DNA of 64,000 nucleotides, taken from assembly GCF_000966285.1 (NCBI RefSeq), contig NZ_KQ031391.1, positions 124,001 to 188,000 on the forward strand, given 5' to 3'. The position numbers were made by a program, and so were the translations under genes. Origin of the DNA: Pseudofrankia sp. DC12. Lineage in GTDB: Bacteria > Actinomycetota > Actinomycetes > Frankiales > Frankiaceae. The notes below the pieces were generated by a model, which saw only the letters and a list, made by a program, of their open reading frames with translations, did no database searches and was not told the DNA's origin. Positions 1 through 8,351 of this stretch are shown piece after piece. The first letter of the stretch is position 1. Each line of letters starts with the position of its first letter.

Positions 1-2
1 TC

Positions 3-68
3 AAAAGACAGATGTACGGCCGCGCCAGTTTCGACCTGCTCCGCAAACGCGTGCTACTCACCAGATGA
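3..68 (+). pseudogene. Transposase C-terminal end (cut by the window edge)
   Basis: The first 66 bases read as the last 21 codons of a protein ending QMYGRASFDLLRKRVLLTR and a TGA stop. This resembles the closing segment of DDE transposases (M-x-G-R-A-x-F-x-L-L-R-x-R). Only the tail lies in the window, so I cannot tell whether the gene is intact upstream or which IS family it belongs to. Positions 69-252 downstream show no gene I recognise. Confidence 0.55.
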
Positions 69-252
69 TCAAAGGCGGGCCTGGAAGGATTACAAGATCG
101 GCGCCAGATCCAGATTCAAATCGAACCGCCCGCGGCCAGCGCAGCGGCCCAAACTCCTGACACGTTAGCGGTGTAACGGGTGATGTCGGAGCACCTGTGC
201 GAAGCCGGCGCGCAGGCGATGAGTCCGAACCAGCCAGCAGGATTCTCATCGT

Positions 253-1770
253 CTATACCGCCAGGTGGGTGGGTCGGTAGTCCAGAGCTCGCGAGCCCGG
301 GCGATGGTCGGTGAGGGTGGGCAGATCCGGCCGGTAGATGACCAGTTTGCGGGTGCGTGCTCGTTTCGCTGTGTACATCGCCTGGTCGGCTTGGTGGAGC
401 AGGATGTCGGGACTGGCCGGCAGGGCCGCTGGGTCGAGAGTGACAAGGCCGAAGCTGGCGCTGGGCGTGTACAGCCGCCCGGCCAGCTCGCACGGTGCCT
501 GGACCGCGGTTGCGAGCCGTTCGCCGACTTGGCATGGGGTGTCGGAGCAGCCGCCGTGGAGGATGATGGCGAACTCGTCGCCGCCGAGGCGGGCCACGGT
601 GTCCGCCGTCCGCGTGCCTGCCCGCAGCCGCTCGGCGCTGATCTGGAGGAGTTCATCGCCGACGGCATGCCCGAAGGTGTCGTTCACCCGCTTGAACTCG
701 TCGAGATCCATCATCAGAACGGACACGGGCTGCGGCGCTTCGGGTTGGGCGCTGTGGTTCGCGGCGTCGGTGTCGGGCGCGAGCGCCCGTCGTAGCTGCC
801 GGGTGAACAGCGTCCGGTTGGCCAGCCCGGTCAGCGGATCATGGAATGCCTGGTACCGCAGTTCCCGTTCTGTCTCTCGGGTCTCGGCGAGCAGCCGAGT
901 TTTCTCGGACGACGTCACCATCTGCCGTGCGAACGTCACCAGCAATAGGCTTAGCATGCCGTACGTTTCGTACCGATCGAGCTGTCCTCCGGTCGACAGC
1001 CTGCCGGCAAGCAGCAGGCCGCAGGCGCCGAGCACGGCGTACGGCAGCAAGGCGTCCATCCACATCGCCCGTGGCCAGGACGGCGCCGGGCCGTTCCGGT
1101 GTGCATGGGGCCGTAGCGGTGCCAACCCGGCAAGGAGGACCAGCAGGCAGGCAACGGCGAAACCGCCCGTAGTCCACGGCGGAAAGTAGCGGCGGTCCTG
1201 CGCCGTGCAGTACAGGAAGACTCCGTCGGCTATTAGGCCCGCACCGAGCACCACCAACGCCGCTCGGAAGCGCGGCCGGCCGAACCAGGCGACCAGCACC
1301 GCGCCCGTAGCGAGGATCAGGCTGGCAACCGGAGCGACCATCACGAACATCAGCTGCACGAGGTCGGGCTTACCTGCCCGGGAACGCGCCCCGAGCAGCG
1401 TCTCCCACTCCAGCAGGACGATGGAGCCGGCGATCAGCGCACAGTCCAGCAGGGCGACCGCATACCGGCGACACCCAGCGGGCCGCGTCGTCTCACTCCC
1501 GCGCAGGCTGTCCGCCGGGTCGGTGGGCGAGGAACGCGGCCCGACCAGAGCCACGGTGCAGGCGACCAGTGCCGCTCCATAGCAAACGAGGAAGACGGTG
1601 TAGACCGGGGACCCGCGGTCAGTCGGGAAGCCGCCGACCAGTAGGATCACCGCCGCTGTCAGGCTGGTGACCGTCGCGCCGCAGGCCGTCAGATCGACGA
1701 GCCGCCGCCAGCGGCGGTCCATTGCGCGAACTCGCCGAACGGCACCGAGGCAGTCCGCCGCGGTGGCCAT
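253..1770 (-). CDS. Membrane-bound diguanylate cyclase (GGDEF)
   Basis: A GGDEF protein that would make cyclic di-GMP from two GTP. About eight hydrophobic segments fill the N-terminal half. A short linker leads to the cyclase domain, which has FHDPLTGLANR at its start, the metal-binding segment MMDLDEFKRVND and an intact GGDEF signature about 395 residues after the chosen start. No EAL or HD-GYP domain follows. I chose ATG 1770, with ATG 1722 as an alternative. The open frame continues without a stop to ATG 2226, but that part is a hydantoinase-type relic and not part of a membrane cyclase. No strong ribosome site marks either start. There is no partner gene; a transposase tail lies downstream. 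Confidence 0.8.
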   Translation of the reverse strand: MATAADCLGAVRRVRAMDRRWRRLVDLTACGATVTSLTAAVILLVGGFPTDRGSPVYTVFLVCYGAALVACTVALVGPRSSPTDPADSLRGSETTRPAGCRRYAVALLDCALIAGSIVLLEWETLLGARSRAGKPDLVQLMFVMVAPVASLILATGAVLVAWFGRPRFRAALVVLGAGLIADGVFLYCTAQDRRYFPPWTTGGFAVACLLVLLAGLAPLRPHAHRNGPAPSWPRAMWMDALLPYAVLGACGLLLAGRLSTGGQLDRYETYGMLSLLLVTFARQMVTSSEKTRLLAETRETERELRYQAFHDPLTGLANRTLFTRQLRRALAPDTDAANHSAQPEAPQPVSVLMMDLDEFKRVNDTFGHAVGDELLQISAERLRAGTRTADTVARLGGDEFAIILHGGCSDTPCQVGERLATAVQAPCELAGRLYTPSASFGLVTLDPAALPASPDILLHQADQAMYTAKRARTRKLVIYRPDLPTLTDHRPGSRALDYRPTHLAV

Positions 1771-1956
1771 CTGGGCGACGGCCTCGACGAGGCTCGTGAC
1801 GAGTCGGGCGGGCTTGCGACCGCCACGCGGGGCTGCTCCCTGACCACGTCCACGCCAGTGCCCGACACGCCCATCGATCTCGGACGTCACCTGGTTGACA
1901 ACCTCACTTTCGTGTTGGCCGACAACGACTCGGCCGGCATTGGGGAGCCAGCACGG

Positions 1957-2226
1957 TTCCTCAGCGCCGGCATCGAGGAGCATGGCCGCTGGCGGGCCCC
2001 TCCGCTCGACCGTCGCGTTCGTGCCCGACGCGGCGGCATCCCGCGGGTAGTTCGTCTCACGCGGCAGACGAGTGAGATCCTTCTCGCTCCCTAGCCGGCT
2101 GGAGATGTTCCGTGGCCGGCTGGCGAAATATAGCGTGAGATCACGCTGCGCGGTCAACCTTGGGCGCGCAGGGCGAGCACCTTCTGTGGCGAACGTACGT
2201 GTACCGCCGTTGTCGACAGTGACCAT
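1957..2226 (-). pseudogene. Ghost of an apcA-like hydantoinase/oxoprolinase gene (5' end only)
   Basis: The first ~90 codons from ATG 2226 are a decayed copy of the start of the intact carboxylase gene at 8454. VDNGGTRTF matches IDNGGTFTD, and LTRLPRETNY matches TTRLLRETEY. SGTNATVERRGPPA matches SGTNAVVERKGAPV, and LLDAGAEE matches LLVDSGAEG. Similarity fades after residue ~90, where the frame runs by chance into the diguanylate cyclase. The upstream region is also copied (see the promoter at 2227-2341). This points to duplication of the whole operon start followed by loss of the rest. No function is expected, although the frame remains open. Confidence 0.8.
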
Positions 2227-2341
2227 GACCCTTCACCGCCTCCCTCGCTGCACCAGTCGCGTGAGCTGTGTCTCAAGCTCCCACCCGACAGGGGGTGGCC
2301 ACACCATCCCGGCGGGTGGGCACCCGAGGCAAAACGGGTGG
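2227..2341 (-). promoter_or_regulatory. Promoter/operator element of the ghost gene
   Basis: Read on the minus strand, CCACCCG (2341-2335) is followed exactly 22 bp later by a second CCACCCG (2319-2313), then by ATGGTGTGGCCACC ending at 2294. The leader contains GGGAGCTTGAGACACAG and CTCACGCGAC. The carboxylase operon at 8352-8454 has the same elements in the same order and spacing: CCACCCG, 22 bp, CCACCCG, GTGGTGCAACCACC, then GGGAATCTTGTAACCCAG and TTCACACGAC. It is a copy of a real control region and now probably drives nothing. Confidence 0.65.
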
Positions 2342-2794
2342 TCCTGGCGCTGCCACCCCATCGCCGGGGCGCCTCTGGTCTTCGAAGTTCGACGTCGTCC
2401 GTGGTCACGGCGTCGCCCGCCGTGTCACGGCCATCAGCAGGAGGTGCTGCTCGTCAGAGTCGGCGCGGCCGGGCGACGGTCCGGGTGATCCAGCGCTTGA
2501 GTCGTTACCGTTTGCTGGCCGGTCGCGGACGACCGTGGCCGCGGCCGCCACTCATCGCCGCCAGCCCGACACCCCGCCGATGCGAGCGCCACCCAATCTC
2601 GTCGAGCGGGGTCTGGCGCGTCCAGACCTACCGCAATCGCCAACAGCCGCGCCTCCGGAGACGTCATTGCTGCGGGGATCGTCGCGCGGCTGGCGCAGCT
2701 GGCGTACGGCCGTCCTCACGATCTGGGCAGCCACTCTCTACGACAGCCTCGCCACCGCCCACACGCTGCCCGCCGCCGTCCCGTTCAGTCCCGA

Positions 2795-2960
2795 CGCTGC
2801 CCGGCTGCGGGACCGACCAGCACGGGCGATGGCCGCCCTCGACGTCCTCACCCGCGAATTTCGCCGCCATGGTGCCGAGGTCGCGCTGATCGCCCTTTCT
2901 CGCCAGGCTCGCCACCGAGGACACCGACCAAAGCCCGGCGAGGCGGCACCAACACCCTGA
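2795..2960 (+). pseudogene. Possible STAS-domain remnant of a SulP-type permease
   Basis: The frame ends AMAALDVLTREFRRHGAEV followed by ALIALSRQARHRG. This looks like the second half of a STAS domain at the C terminus of sulfate permeases, where a helix (AALD..L..F...G..V) precedes a strand and a G/A-L-x-x-x-S turn. Nothing upstream resembles a transporter, so at best it is a relic. Weak evidence. The stretch 2345-2790 holds no gene that I can support. Confidence 0.3.
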
Positions 2961-2971
2961 TCCCCCCGCCG

Positions 2972-3436
2972 TCAGGGAAGAGGGGGCGATGTCGCGAGCC
3001 CTGACGGACCCGCGCGTAGGGCGTGCACGGCTGCCAGGGCGAGGTCGGTGAGGCGGCCGCGGTCCGCCGTGTCAAGCGAGCCGAGGGTGTCCGCAATGGC
3101 CTCAGCCACCGCCGAGCGGATTCGGGGCGCGAGGGCCGCGCCCTGCTCGGAGAGCGTCACCCGGCTGACTCTCCGGTCGGCCGGGTCGGTGGTCCTGCGG
3201 ACGAGCCCGCGCCGTTCGAGCCGGTCGACCATTCCCGTCACGTTGGTCTTGTCACAGCCGAGCGTGGCGGCGAGCTCGCCGAGCGACGGTGCGCGGTCGA
3301 CGAGGTGGCAGAGCAGCTCAATCTGCTGCGTGGTGAAGCCGAACCGGCGGGCGATCACCCCGTAAAGGATGTTCACCTGGCGATGCAGCGCGCCGAGCGC
3401 GGCAGCGAGGTCGAGAGCGTCCCGACTGGGTGGCAC
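2972..3436 (-). CDS. MarR-family transcriptional regulator
   Basis: A 154-residue winged-helix repressor of normal MarR length. The recognition part SLGELAATLGCDKTNVTGMV and the wing with GLVRRTTDPADRR are both clear. The DPADRR motif is the family hallmark, and helices for dimerisation flank this core. It is transcribed away from a short-chain dehydrogenase gene, with a 39-bp perfect inverted repeat between them. MarR proteins usually repress themselves and the divergent gene and are released by small aromatic or phenolic ligands. The likely target gene is now truncated, so the regulator may have lost its job. Confidence 0.9.
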   Translation of the reverse strand: MPPSRDALDLAAALGALHRQVNILYGVIARRFGFTTQQIELLCHLVDRAPSLGELAATLGCDKTNVTGMVDRLERRGLVRRTTDPADRRVSRVTLSEQGAALAPRIRSAVAEAIADTLGSLDTADRGRLTDLALAAVHALRAGPSGLATSPPLP

Positions 3437-3458
3437 GCATGAAGTTTACCTGGTCGAC

Positions 3459-3497
3459 AGTTGATATCCTCAACCATATTTGTTGAGGATATCAACT
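3459..3497. promoter_or_regulatory. Large perfect palindrome, probable MarR operator
   Basis: AGTTGATATCCTCAA (3459-3473) and TTGAGGATATCAACT (3483-3497) are perfect 15-bp inverted repeats separated by 9 bp. They lie between the divergent marR start (3436) and the SDR start (3527). Each arm is itself a near-palindrome around GATATC, the usual form of a MarR dimer site, so two dimers could bind side by side. GTCGAC occurs on both outer flanks. It could also fold as a hairpin, but the position argues for an operator. Confidence 0.75.
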
Positions 3498-3526
3498 ATC
3501 GATCTAGTCGACTAAAGGGAGACGGC

Positions 3527-3876
3527 GTGTGGAGGAAGACCGCGATCGTGACGGGAAGCTCGCGTGGCATCGGCCGGGCGATCGCGCGGCGGCTCGGCGC
3601 CGATGGGGCGGACGTCGTCGTCAACTACCGAACGAACCGTCGCGAGGCTCTGGAGGTCGTCGCCGAGATCGTGGCCACCGGTCAGCGCGCCATGGCCGTG
3701 GCGGCCGACGTGGCGAGCCTGGATCAGCTACGCGGACTGTTCGACGCGGCCGACCGGCACTACGGCGGCGCCGACATCATCGTCAGCAACGTCGAGCTCG
3801 CCCGCTTCGCACCGATCGCGGACACCTCCGACGCCGACTACGACCTGACGTTCGCGACGAACACCCCAAGGAGCAC
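3527..3876 (+). pseudogene. Short-chain dehydrogenase/reductase, truncated
   Basis: GTG 3527 is preceded by AAAGGGAG and begins VWRKTAIVTGSSRGIGRAI, the Rossmann TGxxxGxG motif of classical SDRs. The frame continues through ADVASLDQL and a degraded NxAG-like segment (VSNVELA) up to NTPRSTFFA. There it stops being SDR-like at about 3876, where an antisense IS5-type transposase begins. The catalytic YxxxK part is missing, so the enzyme cannot work. The neighbouring MarR gene and palindrome suggest it was the regulated target. Confidence 0.75.
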
Positions 3877-4224
3877 TTTTTTCGCCCGCAGGCTCGCGGC
3901 ATCCAAGAGCGCCGCCGACCAGTCGATGTCCCCGGCGGTGCCGTGGCGGTCGAGTACCGCCCGGCCCAGCCGAGGCCACAGGCCCGCGCGGGTCCACTGC
4001 TGGAACCGGCGATGCGCGGTCGGTGGCGAGACCCCGAAGTTCGGCGGCAGATGCCGCCACGAACAGCCTGACGTCAACACGTAGACGATCGCGATGAACA
4101 CCGCCCGGTCCGCCACCGGAGCCGTCCCTCCACCCTGCTCACGCGGGGTGAAGCCGGGAACCAGAGGCTCCACCAGCTCCCAGAGCTCGTCCGGTACCAG
4201 CCGCAGGGCAAGGCGGTCGTCCAC
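3877..4224 (-). pseudogene. IS5-type transposase, N-terminal fragment
   Basis: From GTG 4224 the frame reads as the N-terminal (DUF4096-like) part of an IS5-family transposase: LVPDELWELVEPLVPGF, then SGCSWRHLPPNFGVS, then a DW-x(8)-DAASLRAKK stretch that leads into the DDE domain. It breaks at 3876-3879 by joining the SDR gene, so the catalytic half is lost. Its 5' side ends at the left end of the next IS. A joined deletion between two genes is the simplest explanation of the 3876 junction. Confidence 0.8.
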
Positions 4225-4239
4225 ACCTAAGCTTGTCGT

Positions 4240-5613
4240 TTAACTTGCCTGGCTCTCAGGGCTTGCGGCTGTTGATCTGTCTGTGGTCTTCCCGACCGGT
4301 TGGGTGATCGCTTGTCGTCGGTTGGCGCGGCCGGGTGGGCGTCCGGGGCCGGGTCGGGTGGGTTTCGGTGCGCGGGCCGGAAGCGGTGTCTTCGGGCGGA
4401 GGTTCCGAAATCCCCTGCGGACACGGGCTGGGGTGAGTCGTCCTGGCGCGGCGGGTCGCTCCCAGGGGTGGCGTAGGTCGGTGGTGAGCGCGCGGGCGAG
4501 CCGGAGCTGGGTGTAGGCGGCCAGCACCAGCCAGGTCCAGCGGTCCGCCGCCGCGGGGTCGCGCAGTCTCGGGGCGGTCCAGCCGAGCGTCTGCTTGAGC
4601 AGGCGGAAGGTGTGTTCGAGGTCGAAGCGGCGCAGGAAGGCCTGCCACCAGCGGTCCACCTGTGTCGGGTTGGCGCCGGTGGTCGAGCACCACAGCCACA
4701 GCGGTTTCGGGTTGCGTTCGCCGGGCAGCCGTTCGACGGCGAGGCGGATGAGGGTGCCTTCGAGGATCGGTAGCCCTCCGACGTGTGTTTCCCAGGCTGC
4801 GCGGCGAGTCAGTCTGGGGTGCAGCCGGTCCCAGGCGGTCGCGGCCGCCTGCCCGTAGCGGGCGGTGTCGGTGCTGGTGGTGGCGGCCGGGGCGGGCCAG
4901 CTGGACGGGTCGGCCAGGCGGAACTCGGGGCCGTGGCGTGGTGGGCGGCCGTCGGCCTTCGGCGGCCGTGGTGGCACGGGTAGTCGCAAGACCCGGTCGG
5001 ACCGTAGCCGGCCGCACAGCGCAACGGGCTGGTCGGCCAGCAGCCAGGCCAGCCGGGTGACGTCGTAGCCGGCGTCGCAGACGACCGGGGTCACCGGTCC
5101 TGTGGTGGCCGGCGCCGATGAGCCGGCCGACCAGCTCGCGTAGCTGGCGGGCGGTGACCTCGGTGGCGTCATCGTCGGGACCGAGGCGCACGGCGTCCAG
5201 TGGGGCCGTCCACGATGTCCGGCCTGGTTCCAGGGCGGCGATGAACGAGTAGGGCCACCCTGGGATGAGCTGGGCGTTGCCTCGCCCGCGGCCGTAGGTG
5301 TGGCAGAACAGCCGCTGCGGGCTGGTCGCCGCGTCCGGGCGCAGCCATGGGCTGACATCGACCCCGAGCACGAGGCGCCCGTCCGCCGCCCGCGGCAGCG
5401 GCAGCCCGGCCAGCGCACGGCGCAGACGACCCACCTCGAGGCGGCCGTGGTTGACCGCGTCGTACAACGCGCCATGCCCCCGACGGTGCTCGGCCACCAG
5501 CGACAGGCCGACCAGCGTGCGCACAGGCCCTTCCGCACACAACACCGCGTCCGCCAGCTCGAACAACGCGTCCCCTCGCCGGGTCAGGGTGCCGTACAGC
5601 TCCCGAGCCGGGT
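4240..5613 (-). pseudogene. DDE transposase, main part (exon 2), frameshifted
   Basis: The frame opens RELYGTLTRRGDALFELAD and runs through EHRRGHGALYDA, LVLGVDVSPWLRPD and GWPYSFIAALEPGRTSW. It then changes frame near a run of four G at 5087-5090 and continues CDAGYDVTRLAWLLADQPV, STDTARYG, DLEHTFRLLKQTLGW and GRLTPARVRRGFRN. This matches a large actinobacterial IS4/IS701-like transposase family. One extra base explains the frame change. The N terminus is interrupted by the group II intron; the missing first codons are at 7534-7586. With both changes the protein is inactive unless the frame is restored. Confidence 0.8.
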
Positions 5614-5680
5614 AGCCGGCGGGAGTCTCACCCGCCGGCCCCCACAGATCCGGACGTGAGCCTCTCGACTCATCCGGCTC
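5614..5680 (-). ncRNA. Group II intron domains V and VI
   Basis: On the minus strand 5680-5645 reads GAGCCGGATGAGTCGAGAGG, then CTCACGTCCGGATCTG. This is the conserved catalytic domain V hairpin with its GAGCCGGATGAG / CTCACGTCCGGATC pairing. Next comes domain VI (5644-5614), a GGCCGGCGGG / CCCGCCGGC hairpin ending CTACCC, which supplies the branch-point A. The reverse transcriptase stop (5672-5670) lies inside domain V. Confidence 0.8.
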
Positions 5681-6977
5681 GTGCTGTCCTACCGACCGCC
5701 AGCGGTTGCTGCCAGTGCGCGAACAGTCCCGGGTCGCGGCGACGTACCTCCGCGAGGAACCGTAGCGACCGGCGCCACCGCCGTCGGAACCGCCTGTATT
5801 TGCGTTGCAGCCATCGCGCCAGGTAGGCGTCGATCAGGCGGAGGGTCGGAGCCAACCGAGACGGTGTAAACGCACCGTAGTAGTTGATCCAACCCCTGAT
5901 CAGCGGATTGATTCTCGCTGCCAGGTCCTGGAGAGTCCCGGCCGTGCGCCGATGCAACCTCCACCGGCGTATCTGGCGGCGTAGCCGTTTGGCATTCCTG
6001 TCGCTGATCGCGGGAGTGAAACCGACGAACAGTGCCCCGTCCCGGCGGCGAACCGTCCGGGCATGGAACGTGTACCCAAGGAAGTCGAAGCCCGTCGGCC
6101 CGTCCCAGGGTTTCCTCCGTCCGTCGTCCGCGCAGTAAACGACCTGGGTCTTGGACTCGTTCAGTTCCAAGCCACATTCCGCCAGCCGGCCGCGTATATC
6201 CGCCAGCACCCTGCGAGCCTGCTGCTCGCTGGTGCAGTGCACGACCACATCGTCACTGAACCGCTCGAACAGGACACCCGGAAATTCCCGGATCATCCAG
6301 GTGTCGAACGCATAGTGAAGATAGATGTTAGCCAGCAATGGTGACACAGGCGACCCCTGCGGGCATCCCCGTGTCCGTTCTTCCCGGGTCCCGTCCGCTC
6401 GGACCAGGGGAGCCCTCAGCCAGCGCTCCACATACAGCCCGACCCATCGGGTATCCCAGTCGAGGTGCCGGTGCACCGCCGCCATCAGCTTATCCCACGG
6501 CACGCTGTCGAAGAACGCCCGAATATCCAGGTCGATGACCCAGTCGTTCTTCCAGCACCGCGTACGTGCGGCCGCGACCGCGTCCAGCGGCGAGCGCCCT
6601 GGCCGGTACCCGTAGGAGTCCCGATGGAACATCGGCTCCACTCGCGGGTCCAGGACCAGCACGGCCACCGTCTGCGCGACCCGATCCGCCACGGTCGGCA
6701 CCGCCAACACGCGCGAGCCACCCTCCGGCTTCGGTATCACCACCTCACGCAACGGCGACGGGAAGTAGGTACCCGACGACATCCGATTCCACGTCTTGTA
6801 CAGGTTGTCTTTAAGCCTGCTCTCGAACGTGGCGATCGACGTCCCGTCGACTCCCGCCGCACCCTTGTTGGCCCGGACTCTCCCAAAAGCCTCCACGAAC
6901 AGCCGCTTGTCAATGTCAAACGGTTTCGGCTGTGACACGCCGACCGGCTCCTCCCGCATCCAACGGTTGACCGACAC
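5670..6977 (-). CDS. ltrA: Group II intron reverse transcriptase/maturase
   Basis: A 435-residue intron-encoded protein. RT blocks are in order: NKGAAGVDG (~38-46), REVVIPKPEGGSRVLAVPTV (~77-96), SYGYRPGRSPLDAV (~121-134), DLDIRAFFDSV (~149-159) and GCPQGSPVSPLLANIYL (~204-220). The maturase (GIIM) part contains INPLIRGWINYYGAF (~360). No HNH endonuclease domain follows, so mobility would depend on RT and reverse splicing only. The catalytic box reads FSDD (240-243) where most such enzymes have YADD. Both aspartates are kept, but the Y-to-F and A-to-S changes could affect activity. The protein would help its own intron splice and retrotranspose. Confidence 0.9.
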   Translation of the reverse strand: MSVNRWMREEPVGVSQPKPFDIDKRLFVEAFGRVRANKGAAGVDGTSIATFESRLKDNLYKTWNRMSSGTYFPSPLREVVIPKPEGGSRVLAVPTVADRVAQTVAVLVLDPRVEPMFHRDSYGYRPGRSPLDAVAAARTRCWKNDWVIDLDIRAFFDSVPWDKLMAAVHRHLDWDTRWVGLYVERWLRAPLVRADGTREERTRGCPQGSPVSPLLANIYLHYAFDTWMIREFPGVLFERFSDDVVVHCTSEQQARRVLADIRGRLAECGLELNESKTQVVYCADDGRRKPWDGPTGFDFLGYTFHARTVRRRDGALFVGFTPAISDRNAKRLRRQIRRWRLHRRTAGTLQDLAARINPLIRGWINYYGAFTPSRLAPTLRLIDAYLARWLQRKYRRFRRRWRRSLRFLAEVRRRDPGLFAHWQQPLAVGRTARAG

Positions 6978-7533
6978 ATTGTCACCGGACAGCCCGCCCC
7001 CTTCGCTCCACCCCCATTACAGGAGTCTCCGCGCTACTACGAGGCGGTCCGCCCCTTCCGTTTCCACCTTCGGTACTCTGTCCTCACGGATTCCGCCGCT
7101 TGGAGTTCTCCCTCACCCACGCCATACTCGACGCGAGACGTGGCATACGGAAAGTTCCCACGTTCCACACGGAAGCCCGGACCGGGCTCGCGCCACCTGC
7201 ATGCCGGACGCCGTCTGGGCAGTAGACGGGTAACCCCCAGACTCATCCCGAAGCCGTTTCACTGCCCCGGTTCTGACGCCATCCACATCTTTTCGACACT
7301 TCAACGGTGGTTCGCTCGCGCTCGCCTTCCCGGCCCACACCTGACACGATCACCGCCGCGCCTTTTCCGTCACGCTCACGACCCCAGCTGTTCGGCTGAC
7401 GCCGCTGACGGCGGTTTGTGACCACCACCCGCATGGCGATCACGGAGGGCCAACCTCCATCTCCCGTGCAGCACCCCTCCAAAAGATCACCGTCTACCTC
7501 AGATCGGCGTCTCCCTTCGAGTTCGTGGCGCAA

Positions 7534-7586
7534 CGAAACGCCGATAACACGGCAAGGTGCTCGACGTGCGCTGCCTCGTGCGGCAA
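7534..7586 (-). pseudogene. Transposase exon 1 upstream of the group II intron
   Basis: TTG 7586 follows GGAGGAG (7596-7590) at good spacing. It encodes LPHEAAHVEHLAVLSAFR, which ends at the proposed 5' splice site. Spliced to 5613 it gives the missing N terminus of the IS transposase. The stretch 7620-7724 between this exon and the right IS end holds only the expected leader. Confidence 0.6.
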
Positions 7587-7849
7587 GCTCTCCTCCGCGA
7601 CCTTCTGACGATCACTGGTTCCTTTGGCGAGAAGCCATCATCGGCAGAGGGTCGTTTCGGGTCAGGAGGACGCGCGGGCCCACGTCATGCCACCTGCACC
7701 TATCACGCAGCGTGACGCCACAAGGTTAAACGACAAGCTAAGATCATGAGCCAAGATCCAACTGGCCACGTGAGACACCCTCTTAGCCGTCTGGCGGCCG
7801 TGACCGAACCCGTCGCCAATTGGGGTGTCGCTAGCCAGGCGATCATGAT

Positions 7850-8290
7850 TTGTCCGGACGATCGGATCGTGGCGCGTGGGTACCGGCCGGTGCGGCGGGA
7901 TCAGCTGTTCCTGTTGCCGCCGGACATGAAGGGCTGGCTCGCGGACGACCATCTGGTGTGGTCGTGCTGGATCTGGTCGCGGAGCTGGACGCGTCGGGTT
8001 TTCATACGCGTATCGCACGGGTGGGGTCGGCCGGGAGGCCTACGACCCGAACATGCTGCTTGCGTTGGTGATCTATGCCTGGTCGCGGCAGGTCCGGTTG
8101 GTCGCGGCGGATCGGGCGGCCGTGTGAGGTGGACGTCGCGTTCCGGGTGATCTGCGCGGGTGACATCCCCATCACTCGACGGTGTCCCGGTTCGTCGCGG
8201 GCACTCAGGACGCAGTGACGGCCCTGTGGGTCAGGTGCTGGCGTTGTGCGCGCGGGCGGGGCTGGTCCGGCTGCCGTCAACTCGACACTC
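7850..8290 (+). pseudogene. IS1182-type transposase remnant with several frameshifts
   Basis: Pieces in all three frames form one transposase N-terminal half: GYRPVRRDQLFLLPPDMKGW and LADDHLVW, then VVLDLVAELDASGFHTRIAR, then EAYDPNMLLALVIYAWSRQ, then CEVDVAFRVICAGDIP, then HSTVSRF and QDAVTALWV, then VGQVLALCARAGLV. These match the IS1182-family N terminus. Four or more frame changes and loss of the DDE region show long decay. It ends about 60 bp before the carboxylase promoter. Positions 7742-7845 hold the displaced upstream region of the IS5-type remnant and nothing else that I recognise. Confidence 0.7.
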
Positions 8291-8351
8291 CCTGTCCTCC
8301 TGGTCGGCCGATCGCGGGGCCAAGACAGCGGGCCTCGCGCAGGGTGCCCGG

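Larger units (their letters stand above)
5614..7533 (-). mobile_element. Group II intron inserted in the IS transposase gene
   Basis: A 1.92-kb bacterial group II intron on the minus strand. It has a structured 5' region (starting TTGCGCCACGAACTCGAAGG near 7533), an intron-encoded reverse transcriptase, and domains V and VI at the 3' end. Splicing at these borders joins TTATCGGCGTTTCG to GGCTCGGGAGCTGTAC, giving an in-frame SAFR-ARELYG that continues the transposase. That in-frame restoration supports the borders. The first base is T rather than the consensus G (GUGYG), so either the border is off by a base or the 5' splice site is mutated. Confidence 0.8.
4231..7738. mobile_element. Insertion sequence carrying a group II intron
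   Basis: GCTTGTCGTTTAAC at 4231-4244 and its exact reverse complement at 7725-7738 form 14-bp terminal inverted repeats. TAA at 4228-4230 and at 7739-7741 is the likely 3-bp target duplication. The element is 3508 bp, of which about 1920 bp is the intron; without it the IS is ~1590 bp, a normal size. It holds one transposase gene on the minus strand whose stop codon overlaps the left repeat. It appears to have landed just upstream of the start of the IS5-type transposase (4224). Confidence 0.85.

Noticed and set aside
253-2226. A 657-residue fusion of a hydantoinase N terminus with a GGDEF cyclase
   Set aside because: The first ~90 codons match a decayed copy of the gene at 8454 together with its promoter, and the link between them is not like any known domain. 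Chance read-through in high-GC DNA is the simpler explanation.
4240-5566. Programmed frameshifting in the IS transposase at 5087-5090
   Set aside because: The site is a run of four G without a slippery heptamer, and homologous transposases are read in one frame. A simple one-base insertion fits better.
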